From positions 186,001-250,000 of the forward strand of contig NZ_QWLJ01000001.1 of the NCBI RefSeq assembly GCF_009917385.1: a stretch of 64,000 nt of DNA, read 5' to 3'. Source of the DNA: Roseburia sp. 1XD42-34 (lineage in GTDB: Bacteria; Bacillota; Bacilli; Bacillales; Amphibacillaceae). Below are positions 45,776-54,737 of this stretch, piece after piece; within the stretch, counting starts at the first letter, position 1; each line of letters begins with the position of its first letter. The notes beneath the pieces were generated by a model that did not search any database, was not told the DNA's origin, and saw only the letters and a list, made by a program, of their open reading frames with translations. A program made the translations under genes and the position numbers.

Positions 45776-46549
45776 GTGAATGAAGAGATTTTAGAAAAAG
45801 TATTAGGAGAAACACAAAGTAGAGTGAATGGAACTTCTAAGGAATCGTCAGCGCCACACCGACATGTTACTGAATTTGTGGGAACTGCTATGGGGGATAC
45901 GGTTGGTTTAGTAATTGCCAATTTAGATCCCCAATTACATGAATATATGAAATTAGATAAAAAATATCGTTCCATTGGTTTTTTAAGCGCCCGAACTGGT
46001 GGAGCTCCTCATGTTATGGCTGCTGATGAAGCTGTAAAGGCTACAAATACTGAAGTTGTTTCCATTGAAATGGCCAGAGATACAAAAGGTGGAGCAGGGC
46101 ATGGTGCAACGATCATTTTTGCAGCTGAAGATGTATCAGATGCACGTCGTGCAGTTGAAATTACTCTGGAAGCTGTTGAAAAAAATTTTGGCAATGTGTA
46201 CAGCTCTGACGCAGGGCATATTGAACTTCACTATACTGCTAGAGCAAGTATGGCTTTAGAAAAAGGATTTAATGCATTAGTAGGAAAATCATTTGGAATA
46301 ATTGTTGGCGCTCCAGCTGCGATTGGGCTGGTAATGGCTGATACAGCAGTAAAAACAGCCAATGTGGATGTAGTTACTTACGCAAGCCCAAATAACGGAA
46401 CAGCCCGGTCCAACGAAATTATTATTTCTATTACAGGAGATTCTGGTGCTGTTAAACAATCACTCTTAGCTGCCCAGGAGGTTGGTTTAAGTGTGCTTAG
46501 TTCCATGGGTGAGATTCCGAGGTCAGGGTCAACTCCGACACTAATATAA
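45776..46549 (+). CDS. pduB: BMC-T tandem-domain trimeric shell protein, PduB-like
   Basis: 257 residues with two fused BMC domains. N-terminal extension of about 35 residues, then EFVGTAMGDTVGLVIANLDPQLHE (PduB signature), first domain to about residue 145, second domain beginning KSFGIIVGAPAAIGLVMADTAVKTANVDVVTY. Forms trimers that pass larger metabolites, with a pore that may gate. In PduB the N-terminal extension binds lumen enzymes, a possible role here too. GTG 45776, with GGAGGTG 7 nt upstream. Confidence 0.94.
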   Translation: MNEEILEKVLGETQSRVNGTSKESSAPHRHVTEFVGTAMGDTVGLVIANLDPQLHEYMKLDKKYRSIGFLSARTGGAPHVMAADEAVKATNTEVVSIEMARDTKGGAGHGATIIFAAEDVSDARRAVEITLEAVEKNFGNVYSSDAGHIELHYTARASMALEKGFNALVGKSFGIIVGAPAAIGLVMADTAVKTANVDVVTYASPNNGTARSNEIIISITGDSGAVKQSLLAAQEVGLSVLSSMGEIPRSGSTPTLI

Positions 46550-46601
46550 AAAATTTCGCTACATGCTGTTAACTATACTGGATAGGAGGGATAAGAAAGC
46601 A

Positions 46602-47282
46602 ATGCAGCTCAAAGGTTTATCAGATGAAAAGATTACTATAATTGCAGAGCATATTTTAAAAAGATTAAACTACCAGGATACTCATACAACAGAAGATACT
46701 TGCAATATAAAACAAATACCAATCGGTATATCCAACCGTCATATTCATCTCTGCCAAGAAGACGTGGAAAGACTATTTGGAAAAGGTTATGAATTAACAC
46801 CGCTAAAGAAGTTAAGTCAACCTGGACAATTTGCTGCTCAAGAGGTTGTGACAATTGTTGGTAGAAGAGGAAGTATTGAAAAAGTTAGAGTGTTAGGACC
46901 TGTACGTACAAGAACTCAAGTTGAAATATCTAAGACAGATTCTTTTAAAATCGGTGTTCAAGCTCCTGTACAAGAATCTGGAGATTTAACAGAAGCAGGC
47001 TCCGTATTCGTCATTGGACCAAAAGGAGTCATTGAAGCAAAACAAAGCGTCATTATAGCAAAAAGACATATCCATATGCACCCAGACGATGCAGAAAAAT
47101 TAGGTGTAAAGGATCAACAAGTTGTCTCCATTAAAACGGTGGGAGATAGACGTACTATTTTTGGGGAAACGGTCGTACGAGTGAAAAATAATTTTCGGTT
47201 AGAATGTCATTTGGATACAGATGAAGCAAACGCAGCCGGTCTAAAACCAAATGATTATGTGGAGTTGATAAAAGAATGTTGA
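46602..47282 (+). CDS. pduL: PduL-type phosphotransacylase with N-terminal targeting helix
   Basis: 226 residues. Transfers the acyl group from CoA to phosphate, regenerating CoA within the shell. Two PTAC halves, each with its zinc-binding motif: IGISNRHIHLCQEDVERLFG and IIAKRHIHMHPDDAEKLGV; also GQFAAQEVVTIVG and RTRTQVEIS. Residues 6-20 (LSDEKITIIAEHILKRL) form an amphipathic helix ahead of a flexible linker, matching encapsulation peptides of BMC PduL proteins. ATG 46602 is chosen because AGGAGGG is 11 nt before it; a start at 46563 would include that site. No acyl kinase gene is in the cluster. Confidence 0.92.
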   Translation: MQLKGLSDEKITIIAEHILKRLNYQDTHTTEDTCNIKQIPIGISNRHIHLCQEDVERLFGKGYELTPLKKLSQPGQFAAQEVVTIVGRRGSIEKVRVLGPVRTRTQVEISKTDSFKIGVQAPVQESGDLTEAGSVFVIGPKGVIEAKQSVIIAKRHIHMHPDDAEKLGVKDQQVVSIKTVGDRRTIFGETVVRVKNNFRLECHLDTDEANAAGLKPNDYVELIKEC

Positions 47283-47292
47283 GGTGAACTCT

Positions 47293-48027
47293 TTGGATGA
47301 AAAACAAATAAAAGAGTTACTGAGCAAGTTAATTTCATATAAAGAAAGCAAAAAAAATGTATTGTTGATTTTTACTGGAGCGGATCATTATTCGAAGGAA
47401 GTAGAAGAACTATTTATTCACTATCAAGATAAATGTAACTACTTGTTAATTTTTTCTGATGCATGTAAAAGAAATTTTGATACGGATACGTGGAAAAGTA
47501 TGGGGAGTGAAATAGTCGATTTTACTCAATTTCGAAAGATTATTGATCAGATAGATATGGTCCTTCTCCCATTTTTAACGAGAAACTCTTTAGCAAAAAT
47601 CGCATTAGGTATTGCGGATACTCTTCCGTTATTAGCTACTCAACATTGTATATTATCGGGGGAAAATATAATAGCCTTTGAAAATTCCTGGGATGTTAAT
47701 AATGAAATTGGCAAGATACAGGGATTAAATAAAAATGCAACCTATATAAAGATGCTAAACCAGTATAAAAAGCAACTCACAGAATTTGGTGTTATTTCCG
47801 TACCACTTTCCGAGGCAAAGCAGAAAATAGATCAAAAATTATTTAATCTAATTGAGGAACAAGAAACCAATCAATTGCGGGATAAATATGTTGTTAAGGA
47901 AGCTATGAACAAAAACATTCTTACATTAAAAGATGTAATAGATAATCCATCCATTGACATAAGTTCAGAAGTTAAAATGACCGATTTAGCAAGAGATTAT
48001 TTAAGAGATAAAAGAAAGGAATCTTAA
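47293..48027 (+). CDS. BMC-associated flavoprotein of the HFCD type
   Basis: About 244 residues. Found in some glycyl-radical BMC loci; exact reaction unknown. The FMN-binding-type segment LPFLTRNSLAKIALGIADTLP (residues about 95-115) corresponds to the PASANT-like motif of HFCD flavoproteins (Dfp/UbiX family). The N-terminal LDEKQIKELLSKLISYKE is an amphipathic helix similar to encapsulation peptides, suggesting shell cargo. The TTG at 47293 has GAGGTG 6 nt upstream; a GTG at 47284 lies within that site. Overlap-free, with 1-2 bases to its neighbours. Confidence 0.78.
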   Translation: MDEKQIKELLSKLISYKESKKNVLLIFTGADHYSKEVEELFIHYQDKCNYLLIFSDACKRNFDTDTWKSMGSEIVDFTQFRKIIDQIDMVLLPFLTRNSLAKIALGIADTLPLLATQHCILSGENIIAFENSWDVNNEIGKIQGLNKNATYIKMLNQYKKQLTEFGVISVPLSEAKQKIDQKLFNLIEEQETNQLRDKYVVKEAMNKNILTLKDVIDNPSIDISSEVKMTDLARDYLRDKRKES

Positions 48028-48029
48028 AA

Positions 48030-49535
48030 ATGCCAGAATTTGATAAGGACCTTCAATCAATCCAAGAAGCTAGATTACTAATTGCAACTGCGCAAAAAGC
48101 ACAAGCTGAATTGGCTGAAATGAGTCAAAAGGATATTGATCAGATAGTTGAGCATATGGCTAAAGCAGCTTTTGCTAATGCTGAAAAGTTAGCAATGTTA
48201 GCACATGAAGAAACTGGATTTGGTAATGTTGAAGATAAAATTATTAAAAATAAATTTGCTAGTGAGAAAGTCTATGAAAGCATCAAAAATATGAAAACTG
48301 TGGGTATTTTAAATGATAACGAGAAGCAAAAGGTGATGGAAGTTGCTGTTCCGCTTGGTGTGATAGCGGGGGTAATTCCTTCTACAAATCCCACATCAAC
48401 TGTTATCTACAAGGCACTAATTGCAATTAAAGCAAGAAATGCAATTGTATTTTCTCCACATCCTGGAGCAAAACAATGCATTTTGGAAACGGTAAAGATT
48501 TTAAACAAGGCGGCAATAGAAGCTGGTGCTCCAGCAGGCGCTATTGGAACGTTAACCATCTTAAGTATGCAGGGAACATCTGAATTAATGAAACATAAGG
48601 ATGTTGCTTTAATTCTTGCAACAGGAGGCGGAGCAATGGTTCGGGCGGCTTATAGCTCTGGTAATCCAGCAATTGGCGTCGGACCAGGAAACGGTCCTGC
48701 CTTTATTGAAAGAACCGCTGATATTGAAAAGGCCGTAGCTCGTATTATTTCCAGTAAAACCTTTGATAATGGAGTTATCTGTGCTTCAGAGCAATCTGTT
48801 GTAGTTGAACAAATTAGTGAAAGTAAAGTTATCCAAGAGTTTAAACGACAAGGTGCATATTTCCTAAATGAGAAAGAAAGCCAATTATTATCGAAATTTA
48901 TTTTAAGATCTAACGGGACAATGAATCCAAAGATTGTTGGTAAAACGGCTTACAGCATTGCTCAAATGGCAGATATTGCTGTTCCTGATAATACAACGGT
49001 TTTAATATCTAGACAAACGGAAGTATCAAAAGTAAATCCATATGCTCGTGAAAAATTATGTCCCATATTAGCATTTTATACAGAAAATGATTGGATAAGT
49101 GCATGCGATCGCTGTATTGAATTATTAAATGTTGAAGGCATAGGACATACTTTGTGTATTCATTCGACCGATGAAGCGGTGATTCGTGAATTTTCACTTC
49201 GGAAACCTGTGTCCAGATTTTTAGTTAATACACCAGGGGCTTTAGGCGGTATTGGAGCTACTACAAACCTATCTCCTGCATTAACATTAGGCTGTGGAAC
49301 TGTTGGAGGAAGTTCAACGTCTGATAATATCACCCCTTTAAATCTGCTGAACATTCGTCGTGCATCTTATGGAATAAGAGAAAAAGAAGATATACGATTC
49401 ACATTGAATCAAGATATAACATTCAATGGGCAAAATAATATAGATTTAAATTCCTTAAATAAGGAAATTTCAAAAAAAGAGATTGCACAGTTAATTGAAG
49501 TTGCACTTCAAAAATTAGCAAAAGAGGAAGCATAG
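48030..49535 (+). CDS. pduP: CoA-acylating aldehyde dehydrogenase, PduP/EutE-like, with C-terminal targeting helix
   Basis: 501 residues. Oxidises the aldehyde made by the diol dehydratase to acyl-CoA with NAD and CoA. Features: VPLGVIAGVIPSTNPTSTVIYKALIA, GTGAMVRAA-type segment LATGGGAMVRAAYSSG, IGVGPGNGPAFIE, and the nucleophile in DNGVICASEQSVV (about Cys251). C-terminal extension after residue 460 ends SKKEIAQLIEVALQKLAKEEA, an amphipathic helix of encapsulation-peptide type; PduP usually has it N-terminally, glycyl-radical BMC homologues C-terminally. Starts 3 bases after the flavoprotein. Confidence 0.94.
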   Translation: MPEFDKDLQSIQEARLLIATAQKAQAELAEMSQKDIDQIVEHMAKAAFANAEKLAMLAHEETGFGNVEDKIIKNKFASEKVYESIKNMKTVGILNDNEKQKVMEVAVPLGVIAGVIPSTNPTSTVIYKALIAIKARNAIVFSPHPGAKQCILETVKILNKAAIEAGAPAGAIGTLTILSMQGTSELMKHKDVALILATGGGAMVRAAYSSGNPAIGVGPGNGPAFIERTADIEKAVARIISSKTFDNGVICASEQSVVVEQISESKVIQEFKRQGAYFLNEKESQLLSKFILRSNGTMNPKIVGKTAYSIAQMADIAVPDNTTVLISRQTEVSKVNPYAREKLCPILAFYTENDWISACDRCIELLNVEGIGHTLCIHSTDEAVIREFSLRKPVSRFLVNTPGALGGIGATTNLSPALTLGCGTVGGSSTSDNITPLNLLNIRRASYGIREKEDIRFTLNQDITFNGQNNIDLNSLNKEISKKEIAQLIEVALQKLAKEEA

Positions 49536-49572
49536 GTAAAAGCGGTAGAAAATAATAAAAAGGTGATAATAT

Positions 49573-50694
49573 ATGAATTCTTTTTTTGTTAAACCTAAGA
49601 TGCTATTTGATGTTAAGACACAAGATTTTCTTAGAACGTGTCAAGGAAATAGATATTTTATTATATCAGACCCGATGATGAAAGAACTGGGATTTATCGA
49701 AATCATTAAAAATGAAATTTTGCAACAAAATAATTCATGCAAAGTTTTCGATAAGATCACACCAGATCCGCAACTTAGTACAGTTGCAGAAGGGTTACAT
49801 GAAATGATGACGTTTAAACCAGATGTGCTAATTGCTATTGGCGGGGGATCAGCCATTGATGCTGCAAAGGGAATGATCCTGTCTTTTAGTAAAATAGACA
49901 GGGATGCAAAAAGACCATTGTTTATAGCCATTCCATCTACAAGTGGAACTGGAAGTGAAGTGACTTCCTTTGCCGTTATTACGAATGGGTTAGAAAAAAA
50001 GCCCATTATAAATGAAGTAATGATTCCAGATATTGCCTTATTGGATGTGGATTTAGTGAAAACAGTTCCGCCAAAAGTTACGGCTGATACTGGTATGGAC
50101 GTACTTACCCACGCAATCGAAGCTTATGTATCGACGAAAGCGACTGAATTTACTGATGCGCTTGCTGAAAAAGCAATTAAGCTAGTATTTGAAAGTTTGA
50201 TAGAAGTATTTAGAGATGGAAGTAAGATAGAACACCGCAATAAAATGCATAAGGCCTCTTCATTAGCTGGGATAGCTTTTACGAATGCATCTCTCGGAAT
50301 TAGTCATAGTATTGCCCATGCCATTGGTGGTATTTTCCATATTTCTCATGGGAGGATCAATGCTTTAATACTTCCACATGTAATAGCTTACAATGCAGGA
50401 TGTGATGGCAAACTCACGCCAACGGCAAATAAATATCAAGAAATATCCCAATTCCTCAACTTACCAGCAGCTACACCAGAGGAAGGCACAAAGAGTCTTA
50501 TTTCCGCTATAAACTTTTTAAATGAAGCATTAACCATTGAAAAAGGTTTCTCAGAATTAGCGATTGAAAAAGACAACTATTATGAGTATAAACATCTCAT
50601 TGCTGATTTTGCGCTACAGGATGATTGTACTACTACAAATCCAAGAGTGCCAACAAGAGAAGAATTGGCCGGTCTTTATTTATCATTATACTAA
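49573..50694 (+). CDS. pduQ: Iron-containing alcohol dehydrogenase, PduQ-like
   Basis: 373 residues. Reduces the aldehyde to the alcohol and recycles NADH to NAD inside the shell. NAD-binding segment IAIGGGSAIDAAKGM near residue 96; metal-binding residues in DVLTHAIEAYVST, GISHSIAHAIGGIFHISHGRINALILPHV. No terminal extension that would target it to the lumen is visible, so it may enter by binding another cargo protein. ATG 49573 with AAAAGGTG upstream. The reaction balances the NADH produced by the PduP-like enzyme. Confidence 0.92.
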   Translation: MNSFFVKPKMLFDVKTQDFLRTCQGNRYFIISDPMMKELGFIEIIKNEILQQNNSCKVFDKITPDPQLSTVAEGLHEMMTFKPDVLIAIGGGSAIDAAKGMILSFSKIDRDAKRPLFIAIPSTSGTGSEVTSFAVITNGLEKKPIINEVMIPDIALLDVDLVKTVPPKVTADTGMDVLTHAIEAYVSTKATEFTDALAEKAIKLVFESLIEVFRDGSKIEHRNKMHKASSLAGIAFTNASLGISHSIAHAIGGIFHISHGRINALILPHVIAYNAGCDGKLTPTANKYQEISQFLNLPAATPEEGTKSLISAINFLNEALTIEKGFSELAIEKDNYYEYKHLIADFALQDDCTTTNPRVPTREELAGLYLSLY

Positions 50695-50715
50695 GGAAGG
50701 GGATAAAAAAAGCTT

Positions 50716-51537
50716 ATGAAAAAGAATTTATTTAATGAATGTATTGCTGAGGCAATTGGTACGTTCTTATTCGTCTTTCTTGGTATAGGGTCCGTTGCTG
50801 TGCTTATTATGATGGACATAGGTATTACTTACTGGGAAATGGCCATGGTTTGGGGAATTAGTGTTGCTTTAGCTATCTATTGTACTGCGCATATATCGGG
50901 TGGACATATAAATCCAGCTGTTACCATTTCAATGGCGATATGGAATAAGTTTCCTTTTCGTAAAGTAATTCCATATATTTTAGCACAAATTATAGGAGCT
51001 TTTTTTGCTGCTGTTTGTAATTACGGGCTCTATCATTCCATTATTGCAAACTATGAGAAAACGGAATCCATTGTTCGTAATACAAGCTCAGGGGCGATGA
51101 CAGCGAATATATTTGTGACTTTTCCTGCAGAAAATATTAATTTACTAACAGCATTTGGAATTGAATTCCTTATTACGATGATTTTAATGTTAGTCATATT
51201 TGTTGTAATTAATAATACGAATGTTCAATCCAGTGGACTTGGAGCAACAATAATTGGTTTAACCATAGCGGTGTGTGGGCTAGCCTTTGGACCTTTAACA
51301 GGCTTTGCTATGAATCCAGCAAGAGATTTGGGTCCAAGAATTTTCACTTTCATCAGTGGCTGGGGAGAAGTCGCACTAGGTCCGAATTATTATGGTTTAA
51401 TTATACCGATTCTCGCACCAATATTAGGAGCTATTTTCGCAGGAGTCGTGTACTTTAAAGTTCTTGTGCCAACTATGGAAAACAAAACAAAAGTAAAAGA
51501 AATGAGAGTAGAAGATGAGAAGCCAAAGTATATTTAA
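50716..51537 (+). CDS. Aquaglyceroporin (GlpF/PduF-like facilitator)
   Basis: 273 residues, six helices and two half-helices. The two NPA boxes are GGHINPAVT and GFAMNPARDLGPR; the Asp after the second NPAR marks glycerol/diol-conducting members rather than water channels. Placed in the BMC operon, it probably admits the diol substrate (1,2-propanediol or glycerol). Charged C-terminal tail of about 25 residues. AAGGAAGGGG precedes ATG 50716. The gene is followed by a family C repeat. Confidence 0.92.
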   Translation: MKKNLFNECIAEAIGTFLFVFLGIGSVAVLIMMDIGITYWEMAMVWGISVALAIYCTAHISGGHINPAVTISMAIWNKFPFRKVIPYILAQIIGAFFAAVCNYGLYHSIIANYEKTESIVRNTSSGAMTANIFVTFPAENINLLTAFGIEFLITMILMLVIFVVINNTNVQSSGLGATIIGLTIAVCGLAFGPLTGFAMNPARDLGPRIFTFISGWGEVALGPNYYGLIIPILAPILGAIFAGVVYFKVLVPTMENKTKVKEMRVEDEKPKYI

Positions 51538-51538
51538 A

Positions 51539-51917
51539 GAGGTTGTTCAAAATGTGCACTAAACATGACACATCGATATTTTTAGTCGGCTTGTTTCTCC
51601 GTTCCTTGTAAAAGGTCCTACGTGAAAATGTGTTTCGAGGAAGCTTCACTTGTGCTCATATATCTGTAAGCATATGTATCTTCTGTTAAAACTGCCCACG
51701 CTGTGGGCAACATAGAAGCCAGTACACCCTATTACAAGCATACATCTCGAAACTTCGTCCTTCGAACTCAGTCGCTCAAAACGTGCTAGTGTCGTAACAG
51801 GACAAGAAAAGCTACGACAGCAATACATCTCACATAGAAAAATGTTTCTTTTTCAAGGACGCCTGAGACCTTGGCCAACCTCGATCCTTTTTACATTCTT
51901 TTTGAACACGTACTTAA
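51539..51917. repeat. Intergenic repeat family C, copy 1
   Basis: About 380 bases, bounded by GAGGTTGTTCAAAATG on the left and CATTCTTTTTGAACACG on the right, an imperfect inverted pair. Inside, AACTGCCCACGCTGTGGGCAAC forms a hairpin and TTTCTTTTTCAAGGACGCCT near 51847 recurs at 54873 within another repeat. The edges recur at 54486-54593. It splits the facilitator gene from the diol dehydratase gene, and an upstream in-frame ATG at 51842 lies within it. Confidence 0.65.
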
Positions 51918-51943
51918 ATGAAAACCCGAGAGGAGAAGTAGAC

Positions 51944-54472
51944 ATGATAAGAACAGCTTCACGTATTGAACAATTAATGGACCATCTCTATGATCATGAT
52001 CCAATTGTTGAATCAGAACGAGCTTTATTAGTAACAGAATCTTATCAGCAAACAGAAAATCAGCCCATGATAATTCGAAGAGCTAAAGCGTTAGAAAATA
52101 TCTTAGGTAAGATGAAAGTGGTTATTCGCCCGAATGAATTAATTGTAGGGAATCTAGCAACGTCACCACGTGGAACGCAAATTTTCCCGGAATTTTCAAA
52201 CGATTGGCTAGAGGATGAATTTGATCGTATTGAAAAAAGGGCTGGGGATAAATTTATAGTTCCTGAACAAGTAAAACAAGATTTATCAGAGGCATTTAAA
52301 TATTGGAAAGGAAGAACTACAAATGAGCTTGCTACGGAATTAATGTCTCCTGAAACGAAGAATGCCATGAATGCTGGAGTATTTACGGTTGGGAACTACT
52401 ATTTTAATGGTGTGGGCCATATTTCTGTCGATTACAAACTTGTGTTGGAAAAAGGCTTGAAAGGAATTAAAGAAGAGGTATGTACTGCTTTGAAAAGTCT
52501 GGATTACGGGGATCCTGAAATAGTTAAAAAGTCTCTCACATTAAAAGCTATGAGTATCTCATTAGATGCTGTCATGAATTATGCCCGACGATTAGCAGAT
52601 GAAGCAAAATTAGAAGCGGATAGAGAGACAGATTCGAACAGGAAATCAGAATTATTACAGATTGCCGCAAACTGTGCACGTGTTCCAGCAAATCCAGCAA
52701 CATCATTTTATGAAGCACTTCAATCTTTTTGGATTATCCAGGCAGTTATTCAAATTGAATCAAATGGTCATTCGATTTCGCCGATGCGTTTTGATCAATA
52801 TATGTATCCATTTTATAAGAAAGATGTAGAAAATGGTCGACTAGACGAGGCAGAAGCGCAAAAATTATTAGACGTATTATGGGTGAAATTCAATGATGTA
52901 AATAAAATCCGCGATGAAGCATCAACGAAGGCATTTGGTGGATATCCAATGTTCCAAAACTTAATCGTAGGTGGACAAGATAAAGAGGGAATGGATGCAA
53001 CAAACCCATTATCGTATGCTTGCTTACAAGCTACTGCCAATACTAGATTACCACAACCATCCATTTCTATTCGTATATGGAATAAGACCCCTGAATCTTT
53101 AATTCATAAAGCTGGGGAGGTATCACGTTTGGGATTAGGAATGCCTGCTTATTATAGTGATGAAGTTATTATTCCGTCATTAGTTAACCGAGGTATCTCA
53201 CTTACTGACGCAAGAGATTATGGCATTATTGGTTGTGTTGAACCACAAGTTGGTGGGAAAACAGAGGGATGGCATGATGCTGCATTCTTTAATATCCCTA
53301 AGGTTCTGGAGATTACTTTAAATAATGGCTATGCGAATGGTGAAAAAATAGGCTTATCCACGGGTGATTTTTCATCATTTACAACCTTTGATCAATTAAA
53401 AAGTGCATTTGAGGAGCAAATGAAATACTTTGTGAAGCTATTGGTCAATGCCGATAATTCTGTAGACGTTGCGCACGGAGAGCGTGCACCTTTACCATTT
53501 TTATCCTCTATGGTAGAAGGTTGTATCGAGAAAGGTTTGTCTTTACAAGAAGGTGGAGCAAAATATAATTTTACTGGACCACAAGGTGTAGGGATAGCGA
53601 ATGCTGGAGATGCATTAATGGCGATTAAAAAATTGATCTACGAGGATAACAAGCTCTCTATTCATGAGTTAAAAAATGCATTAGATACCAATTTTGGTAA
53701 AGAGCAAAACCAAGCAATCACAAATAGCGAACCTGTTGGAACGAACAAAGATTTATCTCAACTCTCGACCGATGAATTAGTAGAGATGTTAAAAGATCTA
53801 CTTAATGACAACGATACGAACATCAAGAAAAAAGATACCAATGCAAGTCAATCCATGAATGAAAAGGATGGAGAATATATACGTCAATTATTAATTAACG
53901 GTGCACCGAAATACGGTAATGATATCGACGTGGTGGATCAAATGGTGAGAAAGGTTGCACTTATCTATTGTAAAGAAGTACAAAAATATTTAAACCCACG
54001 TGGAGGAACTTTCCAACCAGGGTTATATCCAGTATCAGCCAATGTTTCTTGTGGCTTAGAAACGAAAGCCTCAGCAGATGGACGCTTTGCAGGTGAGCCA
54101 TTAGCAGATGGTGTTTCACCTGTATCTGGAAGTGACCAAAATGGTCCTACAGCAGCATTAAACTCTGTAGCTAAATTGGATCATCATATTGCTTCTAATG
54201 GAACATTGCTAAATCAAAAATTCCATCCATCAGCCTTAGCTGGGAAAGAAGGTTTAAGAAACTTATCAGCATTAGTCCGTAGTTATTTTGAGCAAAAAGG
54301 AATGCATGTCCAATTTAATGTGGTTAGTAAGGAAACATTATTAGATGCGCAAAAGAATCCAGAAAAATACAAGAATCTTGTAGTCCGTGTAGCAGGATAT
54401 AGTGCCCATTTTGTTTCTCTGGATAAAAGTATTCAACAAGATATCATAGCACGTACAGAACAACAATTTTAA
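51944..54472 (+). CDS. Glycyl radical diol dehydratase (B12-independent), with internal targeting-like insertion
   Basis: 842 residues from ATG 51944 (IRTASRIEQLMDHL), AGGAG 8 nt upstream; the ATG at 51842 would read repeat sequence. Pyruvate-formate-lyase family. Active-site features: NGHS (H276, S277), GCVEP (thiyl Cys431, Glu433), EGWHD (Asp445), and the glycyl radical loop VRVAGYSAHF (Gly818). Cys, Glu and the Asp 14 residues after Cys have the spacing of glycerol/propanediol dehydratase, not choline lyase. Residues about 587-642 are an insertion relative to the ~787-residue glycerol dehydratase and contain DLSQLSTDELVEMLKDLLND, an encapsulation-peptide-like helix. Requires the activase downstream. 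Confidence 0.92.
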   Translation: MIRTASRIEQLMDHLYDHDPIVESERALLVTESYQQTENQPMIIRRAKALENILGKMKVVIRPNELIVGNLATSPRGTQIFPEFSNDWLEDEFDRIEKRAGDKFIVPEQVKQDLSEAFKYWKGRTTNELATELMSPETKNAMNAGVFTVGNYYFNGVGHISVDYKLVLEKGLKGIKEEVCTALKSLDYGDPEIVKKSLTLKAMSISLDAVMNYARRLADEAKLEADRETDSNRKSELLQIAANCARVPANPATSFYEALQSFWIIQAVIQIESNGHSISPMRFDQYMYPFYKKDVENGRLDEAEAQKLLDVLWVKFNDVNKIRDEASTKAFGGYPMFQNLIVGGQDKEGMDATNPLSYACLQATANTRLPQPSISIRIWNKTPESLIHKAGEVSRLGLGMPAYYSDEVIIPSLVNRGISLTDARDYGIIGCVEPQVGGKTEGWHDAAFFNIPKVLEITLNNGYANGEKIGLSTGDFSSFTTFDQLKSAFEEQMKYFVKLLVNADNSVDVAHGERAPLPFLSSMVEGCIEKGLSLQEGGAKYNFTGPQGVGIANAGDALMAIKKLIYEDNKLSIHELKNALDTNFGKEQNQAITNSEPVGTNKDLSQLSTDELVEMLKDLLNDNDTNIKKKDTNASQSMNEKDGEYIRQLLINGAPKYGNDIDVVDQMVRKVALIYCKEVQKYLNPRGGTFQPGLYPVSANVSCGLETKASADGRFAGEPLADGVSPVSGSDQNGPTAALNSVAKLDHHIASNGTLLNQKFHPSALAGKEGLRNLSALVRSYFEQKGMHVQFNVVSKETLLDAQKNPEKYKNLVVRVAGYSAHFVSLDKSIQQDIIARTEQQF

Positions 54473-54485
54473 CCGAACATGCTGC

Positions 54486-54593
54486 TTAAAGAGAGTGTTC
54501 AAAAAAAGGTATATTGAAAAGCTTATAGGTTATGGATGTGCGAAGACAAGCTTTTACTTTTGTATTAGTGGTTTTTTGAACATTCTCTTAAAA
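54486..54593. repeat. Intergenic repeat family C, copy 2 (short)
   Basis: AAGAGAGTGTTCAAAAA at the left is mirrored by TTTTTTGAACATTCTCTT at the right. A second pairing, AAAAGCTTATAGG / AAGCTTTT, lies inside. As RNA it forms a long hairpin after the diol dehydratase stop codon and could act as partial terminator or 3'-stabiliser. Confidence 0.65.
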
Positions 54594-54737
54594 TATTTAC
54601 GAGGAATTAACAGTTGTTTACTTAACAAATAATTGATATATTGCTCTTCATCCAATTAAAACATCCCTCCAAATCAGTTATTGGAGGAATAAGTAAACAT
54701 AAAAGAAATCTTTTTTAACATCATTAAATTATCTCTA

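Noticed and set aside
51842..51943. N-terminal extension of the diol dehydratase from an upstream ATG
   Set aside because: These 34 codons read repeat C sequence and lack a ribosome binding site, while ATG 51944 has AGGAG at good spacing. So it is not an N-terminal targeting peptide.
51944..54472. Choline trimethylamine-lyase (CutC) assignment
   Set aside because: EGWHD after GCVEP and the NGHS motif fit diol dehydratases; the facilitator and PocR sensor also point to diols.
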